Assembly (NCBI GenBank): GCA_002396505.1
Contig: DGYA01000028.1
Coordinates: forward strand, 1-28,032
Source of the DNA: Cyanobacteria bacterium UBA5018
Lineage (GTDB): Bacteria; Cyanobacteriota; Cyanobacteriia; PCC-6307; Cyanobiaceae
Length of the DNA stretch: 28,032 bases
Direction of reading: 5' to 3'
The notes beneath the pieces are model-generated. The model made no database searches. It had not been told where the DNA came from and saw only the letters and a program-made list of their open reading frames with translations. The position numbers were made by a program, and so were the translations under genes. Within the stretch, counting starts at the first letter, position 1. The number at the start of each line of letters is the position of its first letter. This document shows, in pieces, positions 25,580-28,032 of this stretch.

Positions 25580-26509
25580 TTGCCTGTGCAGCCCCTACCG
25601 GTGCAAACAGCCCGTTTGCTTCAAGTTGTAGCCCCTGGAGGTAAGCCAAGCTGGCGCTTGGAGCCCCACTCGTTGCAGGTGCCGGCTTACCGGCAGAGCT
25701 TGGCCGAGGGCGTGGAGCTCACCATGGTGCAGATTCCGGCCGGCAGCTTTCAGATGGGCTTCCCCGAGGACGAGCCGGGGCGTAGTGACGATGAAGGCCC
25801 CCAGCATCAGGTGAGCCTGCCCAGCTTTTTCATGGCCCAGACCCCGATCACCCAGGCCCAATGGGCTGCGGTGGCCAGCTGGCGGCCGGTGGGGCGAGAT
25901 TTGAAAGCTCAGCCAGCTTATTTCAAAGGGCTGAATCGGCTCGTGGAGAAGGTGAGTTGGCAGGAAGCCCAGGAGTTTTGTTTGCAGTTGAACGAGCGTT
26001 TCAACAAGCGCCCGGGCCAAGGCTTCAGCTATGGCCTACCCAGCGAGGCCCAGTGGGAATATGCCTGCCGGGCTGGAAGCAATACGCCCTTTCATTTCGG
26101 GGCCACGCTTACGCCAGATTTGGCAAATTATGACGGCAACTACACCTATGGTGATGGTCAAAAGGGTGCATATCGGGAGGAGACGACGGAGGTCGCTATT
26201 TTTCCTGCCAACCAGTGGGGCCTCCACGACATGCACGGTAATGTGTGGGAATGGTGCGCAGACCATTGGCATGATAGTTATAATTTTGCTCCCGATAATC
26301 ATTTTCCCTGGTTGATTCCTGGGGCTCCTGAGGATCACCCGAGGCTGCTGCGCGGCGGCTCCTGGGTCAGCCTCCCCAGGAACTGCCGCTCGGCCTCCCG
26401 CAGCCATCCCCGGCTCGACGTCTTCTTCCTCAACCTCGTCGGTTTGCGTGTGGTCTGCCTCCCCCACCAGGGCTGTTCTTCTAACGCTGCGCGGAAGCCT
26501 GGCGGCTGA
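25580..26509 (+). CDS. FGE-sulfatase (SUMF1-like) domain protein, C-terminal part of TIR-FGE fusion
   Basis: The frame is the same as the TIR gene and is open from codon 215 onward; 25580 is a TTG and 25724 an ATG, so an independent start is uncertain. The FGE-sulfatase fold is clear: MVQIPAGSFQMGFPEDE, TPITQAQWAAVA, LPSEAQWEYACRAGS, FPANQWGLHDMHGNVWEWC, then LLRGGSW and PRNCRSASR, ending GLRVV plus a 20-residue tail. Only one cysteine (NCRS) lies where true formylglycine-generating enzymes have a pair, so formylglycine chemistry is doubtful; such domains often serve as ligand-binding C-lectin-like folds. The tail after RGGSW has the codon pattern of a DGR variable repeat. Confidence 0.85.
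   Translation: MPVQPLPVQTARLLQVVAPGGKPSWRLEPHSLQVPAYRQSLAEGVELTMVQIPAGSFQMGFPEDEPGRSDDEGPQHQVSLPSFFMAQTPITQAQWAAVASWRPVGRDLKAQPAYFKGLNRLVEKVSWQEAQEFCLQLNERFNKRPGQGFSYGLPSEAQWEYACRAGSNTPFHFGATLTPDLANYDGNYTYGDGQKGAYREETTEVAIFPANQWGLHDMHGNVWEWCADHWHDSYNFAPDNHFPWLIPGAPEDHPRLLRGGSWVSLPRNCRSASRSHPRLDVFFLNLVGLRVVCLPHQGCSSNAARKPGG
26357..26446 (+). other. Candidate DGR variable repeat at the end of the FGE domain
   Basis: After GGC GGC TCC TGG, the surface-loop codons are GTC AGC CTC, later TCC, AGC, and then CTC GAC GTC TTC TTC CTC AAC CTC GTC. They differ in the first two bases and share C in the third, as expected from random change of A in AAC codons of a template repeat. Codons just upstream end mostly in T or G, so the switch is abrupt. 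No template repeat or reverse transcriptase is in the window. Confidence 0.5.
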
Positions 26510-26528
26510 ACCCTCAATCTCTTAATCC

Positions 26529-26564
26529 CTTAACACTTGGCTGTTTCTTAACCCTTGGCTGTTG
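26529..26564. repeat. 18-nt tandem duplication downstream of the FGE gene
   Basis: CTTAACACTTGGCTGTTT is followed directly by CTTAACCCTTGGCTGTTG (16 of 18 match). It lies in the C-rich spacer before valS. No terminator hairpin was identified. Confidence 0.7.
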
Positions 26565-26767
26565 GTTCCAGGCTGTTAACCCCATCGCCGTAGGCGCCCG
26601 CGATTCATCACGCCAATTCCCCCTCGCCCCCAGCTCCCCCTCCCCTCCAGGCCGAGCATCCAGGCCGAGCCGCCGCCGCCCAGCCTGCCTTCCGCCTCAA
26701 GCCGCCCTGCCAGCCGCCCCGCCTGCGGCTGCTTTGAGACCATGGGTCCACTCCCCTAGCCGCCGCC

Positions 26768-28032
26768 GTGTCCGACGCCCTGGCCAAGACCTACGACCCG
26801 GCCGCCACCGAGGCCCGCTGGCAGGCCGCCTGGGATGCAGCCGGCGCCTTCCATCCCGATCCGGCCGCAGCAGGAGAACCCTTCAGCCTGGTGATCCCGC
26901 CGCCGAATGTCACCGGCAGCCTGCACATGGGCCACGCCTTTGAAACCGCCCTGATCGACACCCTGGTGCGCTTTCAGCGGCTGCAGGGCAAGAACGTGCT
27001 CTGTCTGCCCGGCACCGACCACGCCTCGATCGCCGTGCAGACGATCCTGGAGAAACAGATCAAGGCCGCAGGCGGCAGCAAGGACGACCTGGGCCGCGAT
27101 GCCTTTCTGGAGCGCGCCTGGGCCTGGAAGGCCGAGAGCGGCGGCACGATCGTGGGGCAGCTGCGCCGCCTTGGTTATTCGGTGGATTGGCAGAGGGAGC
27201 GCTTCACCCTCGATCCAGGTTTGAGCAGGGCCGTGGTGCAGGCCTTCGTAAAACTGCACCAGCAGGGTCTGATTTACCGGGGCGAATACCTGGTGAACTG
27301 GTGCCCCGCCTCCGGTTCGGCCGTGAGCGATCTGGAGGTGGAGATGAAGGAGGTGGATGGCCATCTCTGGCACCTGCGCTATCCGCTCACGCCCCTGCCA
27401 GACGCTGCCGCTGGCACCCCTGGCGCCGCTGACACCGACCACCTGGTGGTGGCCACCACCCGCCCCGAAACCATGCTCGGCGACACCGGCGTGGCGGTGA
27501 ACCCCACAGATCCGCGCTATGCCCATTTGGTGGGCCGCACGATCGAGCTGCCGCTGGTGGGCCGCCGTATTCCGATCGTGGCCGATGAGCACGTGGATCC
27601 GGCCTTTGGCACCGGCTGCGTAAAAGTAACCCCCGCCCACGACCCCAACGACTTCGCCATCGGCGCCCGCCACGGCTTGCCCCAAATCACGGTGATGGCC
27701 AAGGACGGCACGATGAACGCCGTCGCCGGTCGCTTCGCGGGGCTGGATCGCTTTGAGGCCCGCAAACAGGTGGTGGCGGCGATGGAGGCGGAGGGCTGCC
27801 TGGTGAAAACAGAGCCCCACCGCCACAGCGTTCCCTATTCAGATCGGGGCAAGGTGCCGGTGGAGCCGCTGCTCTCCACCCAGTGGTTCCTGCGCACCGA
27901 ACCGCTGGCCGCCCACTGCCGCGCCGCCCTCGACAAGCCCAACGGCCCCGAACCCCGCTTCGTGCCGGAGCGCTGGAGCAAGGTGTATCGCGATTGGCTC
28001 ACCGACATCCGCGACTGGTGCATCAGCCGCCA
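26768..28032 (+). CDS. valS: Valyl-tRNA synthetase, 5' part (gene continues past window)
   Basis: 421 codons are present from a GTG start; the frame is open at the right edge. The class I signature appears as PPNVTGSLHMGHA (HIGH-type motif, about residues 45-57), followed by LPGTDHASIAVQ, RLGYSVDWQRERFTLD and the editing-domain blocks VVATTRPETMLGDT, FGTGCVKVTPAHDPNDF and PVEPLLSTQWF. The KMSKS region and anticodon domain lie beyond the window. The enzyme charges tRNA-Val and edits mischarged Thr. No in-frame ATG lies usefully upstream (an ATG at 26740 meets a stop), so GTG 26768 is the likely start. Confidence 0.96.
   Translation, partial: MSDALAKTYDPAATEARWQAAWDAAGAFHPDPAAAGEPFSLVIPPPNVTGSLHMGHAFETALIDTLVRFQRLQGKNVLCLPGTDHASIAVQTILEKQIKAAGGSKDDLGRDAFLERAWAWKAESGGTIVGQLRRLGYSVDWQRERFTLDPGLSRAVVQAFVKLHQQGLIYRGEYLVNWCPASGSAVSDLEVEMKEVDGHLWHLRYPLTPLPDAAAGTPGAADTDHLVVATTRPETMLGDTGVAVNPTDPRYAHLVGRTIELPLVGRRIPIVADEHVDPAFGTGCVKVTPAHDPNDFAIGARHGLPQITVMAKDGTMNAVAGRFAGLDRFEARKQVVAAMEAEGCLVKTEPHRHSVPYSDRGKVPVEPLLSTQWFLRTEPLAAHCRAALDKPNGPEPRFVPERWSKVYRDWLTDIRDWCISR

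Noticed and set aside
24692..26509. TIR-FGE gene and the Rhs toxin as parts of one defence island
   Set aside because: They are about 17 kb apart with core housekeeping genes between them, so the sequence gives no reason to link them.
1..28032. tRNA, rRNA, CRISPR array or complete insertion sequence
   Set aside because: I saw no tRNA T-loop patterns in a cloverleaf setting, no regular long direct repeats with unique spacers, and no transposase frame with terminal repeats.

Overview
The window reads as a GC-rich picocyanobacterium of the Synechococcus/Cyanobium type. The basis is the Mg-chelatase H subunit, a high-light-inducible (Hli) protein behind HLR1-like boxes, several cyanobacteria-restricted families (DUF3038, DUF4335, DUF2949), and a dapB/chlH divergent pair. 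Most of the window is ordinary core chromosome; two accessory segments stand out.

Layout. (1) 1-7838, minus strand: a giant open frame (at least 2612 codons, running off the left edge) encoding an SpvB/TcdB-type N-terminus, FG-GAP-like repeats, Rhs/YD repeats, an Rhs core and an unrecognised AT-rich C-terminal tip. It looks like a fused TcB-TcC insecticidal-complex-type or polymorphic toxin. A ~500-base spacer with short repeats separates it from core genes. (2) 8345-9304, minus: a small secreted protein and a 2OG-Fe(II) oxygenase, with a tiny membrane ORF divergent from the oxygenase. (3) 9571-12648, minus: a probable operon DUF3038 - DUF4335 - two small proteins - PPK2. (4) 12690-13253, plus: apt, then a 14-nt tandem array running into a DUF2949 gene. 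(5) 13760-17115, minus: a UbiH-like FAD monooxygenase, hli, a conserved membrane protein and dapB. (6) 17238-21245, plus: chlH with a clear terminator. (7) 21802-24211: a MOSC protein, an 84-residue conserved protein, and a translationally coupled pair (unknown protein + cupin). (8) 24692-26509, plus: a TIR domain and an FGE-sulfatase (SUMF1-like) domain in one reading frame, split by a single amber codon. (9) 26768-end: valS, truncated by the window.

The most interesting locus is (8). The linker contains a repeated segment in which CAG in one copy corresponds to the TAG in the other, so the stop looks like a point mutation or a recoded codon in an otherwise intact TIR-FGE fusion. The FGE tail after the RGGSW motif switches abruptly to NNC codons (GTC, AGC, CTC, TTC), the pattern left by adenine mutagenesis of AAC codons in the variable repeat of a diversity-generating retroelement (DGR). 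No reverse transcriptase or template repeat is visible here, so this would be a remote (trans) target. Several intergenic spacers also carry short degenerate tandem repeats of 13-18 nt, apparently a habit of this genome.
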